This document shows positions 40,010 to 40,852 of a DNA stretch of 40,852 bases, piece after piece. Origin of the DNA: Streptomyces sp. NRRL B-1140 (GTDB taxonomy: Bacteria; Actinomycetota; Actinomycetes; Streptomycetales; Streptomycetaceae); NCBI RefSeq assembly GCF_001280065.1, contig NZ_LGEA01000124.1, forward strand, positions 1 to 40,852. The letters are read 5' to 3'. Every line of letters begins with the position of its first letter. Position 1 is the first letter of the stretch. The translations under genes were made by a program, and so were the position numbers. A model generated the notes under the pieces. That model worked only from the letters and a program-made list of their open reading frames with translations. It was not told the DNA's origin and did not search any database.

Positions 40010-40477
40010 CCGGGTCGCCGGCACGGCGTTCCACGCACTCGGTACCGACTCGCCCGGAATGCAGCGACCGCTGAATCCGACGGTCGATCTGAACCGGCTG
40101 TGCCCACGGTCACCCATGCACCGCGGTTGAGGCCGCTCACGGCCCGGCCCCCGGCCCGTGGGTCACCGCGTGGTGGCCCGGCGATGGCCGCGGCTGCTGC
40201 CGGGGCCGGAGACAGTTGTAAAGCCGTCCGATCACGCGGTCGAACAGGCCCCGCTGGACCTGAGGGCCTCGGCGGCCGGCGCCGGCTCGCAGCATCTGCG
40301 ATAAGGGGAAGTTGGCCGATCCGCCGGTTTGTGGAAAGCAGACCGGACGAGTTCCGGCGTCATGTGCGCTTTGCAACCGTCGTATCCAGGAATCAGCGTC
40401 GACGGTGCTGCGCTGTCGAGCCGACGGCGACCTCCTCCCCACTCCCACACACATAACAGACTCAGAGGGATCTGAAC
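40010..40477. other. 468-bp gap between the SARP and ccr genes
   Basis: I see no convincing gene. TCGACGG (40399) and TCGAGCC (40416) resemble SARP heptamers but are 17 bases apart rather than 11 or 22, so I do not call an operator. A ribosome site AGAGGGA serves the ccr start at the right end. Confidence 0.4.
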
Positions 40478-40852
40478 GTGAAAGACATACTGGAAGCCAT
40501 CCTCTCCGATCATGCGACAGCCCACGATTTCGCCGCCGTCGCTGTTCCGGCGAGCTATCGGGCCTGCGTCCTGCGCAAGGAAGACGTCGGAATGTTCGAG
40601 GGCATGGCTACCGCAGAAAAGGATCCCCGCAAGTCACTGCACCTCCAAGAGGTTCCGACTCCGCAGCCCGGTCCTGGCGAGGCTCTGGTGGCGGTCATGG
40701 CCAGTTCGGTGAATTACAACTCCGTCTGGTCGGCGATCTTCGAACCCCTTCCGACCTTCGGCTTCCTGGAGCGCTACGGCCGCACCAGCGACCTGGCCAA
40801 GCGCCATGACCTGCCGTACCACATCATCGGCTCCGACCTCGCGGGAGTGGTG
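40478..40852 (+). CDS. ccr: crotonyl-CoA carboxylase/reductase, 5' part (3' end outside window)
   Basis: Converts crotonyl-CoA plus CO2 and NADPH to ethylmalonyl-CoA. GTG 40478 has AGAGGGA seven bases upstream; 125 codons are visible. SLHLQEVPTPQPGPGEALVA, then VMASSVNYNSVWSAIFEPLP, LERYGRTSDLAKRHDLPYHI and GSDLAGVV are nearly diagnostic of Ccr rather than ordinary zinc-free alcohol dehydrogenases. The CO2-binding and nucleotide domains lie beyond the window. In Streptomyces a ccr behind a pathway regulator usually supplies extender units for a polyketide or for butyryl-derived side chains. Confidence 0.93.
   Translation, partial: MKDILEAILSDHATAHDFAAVAVPASYRACVLRKEDVGMFEGMATAEKDPRKSLHLQEVPTPQPGPGEALVAVMASSVNYNSVWSAIFEPLPTFGFLERYGRTSDLAKRHDLPYHIIGSDLAGVV

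Noticed and set aside
40395..40425. Possible SARP heptamers TCGACGG and TCGAGCC
   Set aside because: Spacing of 17 bases does not match the 11- or 22-base pattern of known SARP sites, and only two units are seen.
1..40852. tRNA, rRNA and CRISPR arrays
   Set aside because: I looked for tRNA-like cloverleaf ends near the dispersed repeats, for rRNA landmarks and for regularly spaced repeats. None was convincing.

Overview
The window is high-GC actinobacterial DNA, almost certainly Streptomyces or a close relative. The signs are strong third-position G/C bias, frequent GTG starts with GGAGG-type ribosome sites, a SARP regulator, a crotonyl-CoA carboxylase/reductase, and an Rhs protein with an actinobacterial type VII-like N-terminus. 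It is a mosaic: intact operons are separated by a heavily rearranged accessory belt full of broken genes.

Region 1 (1-6.9 kb, minus strand) is a catabolic operon. It holds aspartate ammonia-lyase (frameshifted near its end), a four-carbon acid-sugar kinase (DUF1537), a class II aldolase, an Asp/Glu-racemase-family protein, a 2-oxo-tetronate isomerase-like protein, two short ORFs (one resembling a homoserine dehydrogenase C-terminus) and an aldehyde dehydrogenase that runs off the left edge. Region 2 (7.0-8.0 kb) is a gene graveyard: two oppositely oriented copies of one promoter plus the first codons of a tartrate/D-malate dehydrogenase-like gene, a LysR C-terminus and a HAD-hydrolase C-terminus. 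Region 3 (8.0-13.3 kb, plus strand) is an amino-acid catabolic set: a threonine-dehydratase-like PLP enzyme, an SDR, RidA, a broken D-threonine-aldolase-like gene, a FAD amine oxidase and a broken sarcosine-oxidase-like gene that stops at a chimeric junction.

Region 4 (13.3-22 kb) is a mobile, defence-like belt. A two-gene module (a 130-aa protein followed by an AbiEii-type nucleotidyltransferase) occurs intact at 19.2-20.3 kb. A second copy at 13.3-16.5 kb is split by an IS5-like element that carries a cargo gene, and a third survives as a relic near 31.1 kb. Each copy lies beside, or in one case about 1.3 kb from, a dispersed repeat containing paired GACGCT motifs. The belt also holds an intact uncharacterised coiled-coil protein of about 528 aa, a fragment of a restriction-modification enzyme, an IS remnant and an anti-sigma-like ATPase remnant.

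Region 5 (22-31 kb, minus strand) is a polymorphic toxin locus: an SseB-like protein, a small WXG-type companion, a 1573-aa Rhs protein with a variable C-terminal domain and a likely immunity gene. Two decayed orphan Rhs tips with toxin remnants and immunity-like genes follow. Region 6 (31.4-36 kb) has an MFS remnant, then an NAD(P)H:FMN-reductase-like gene, an alpha/beta hydrolase and a FAD monooxygenase, diverging from a LysR regulator with clear LysR boxes between them. Region 7 (36.2-38.7 kb) is an XRE regulator, ImmA/IrrE protease and seven-helix membrane protein module with CTAG-containing palindromes upstream. Region 8 (39.2 kb to the end) has the SARP regulator and the start of ccr, probably the edge of a polyketide cluster using ethylmalonyl-CoA.

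Many genes differ from an intact frame by one base. Some of these may be sequencing errors, but the larger truncations, duplications and the insertion are real structure.
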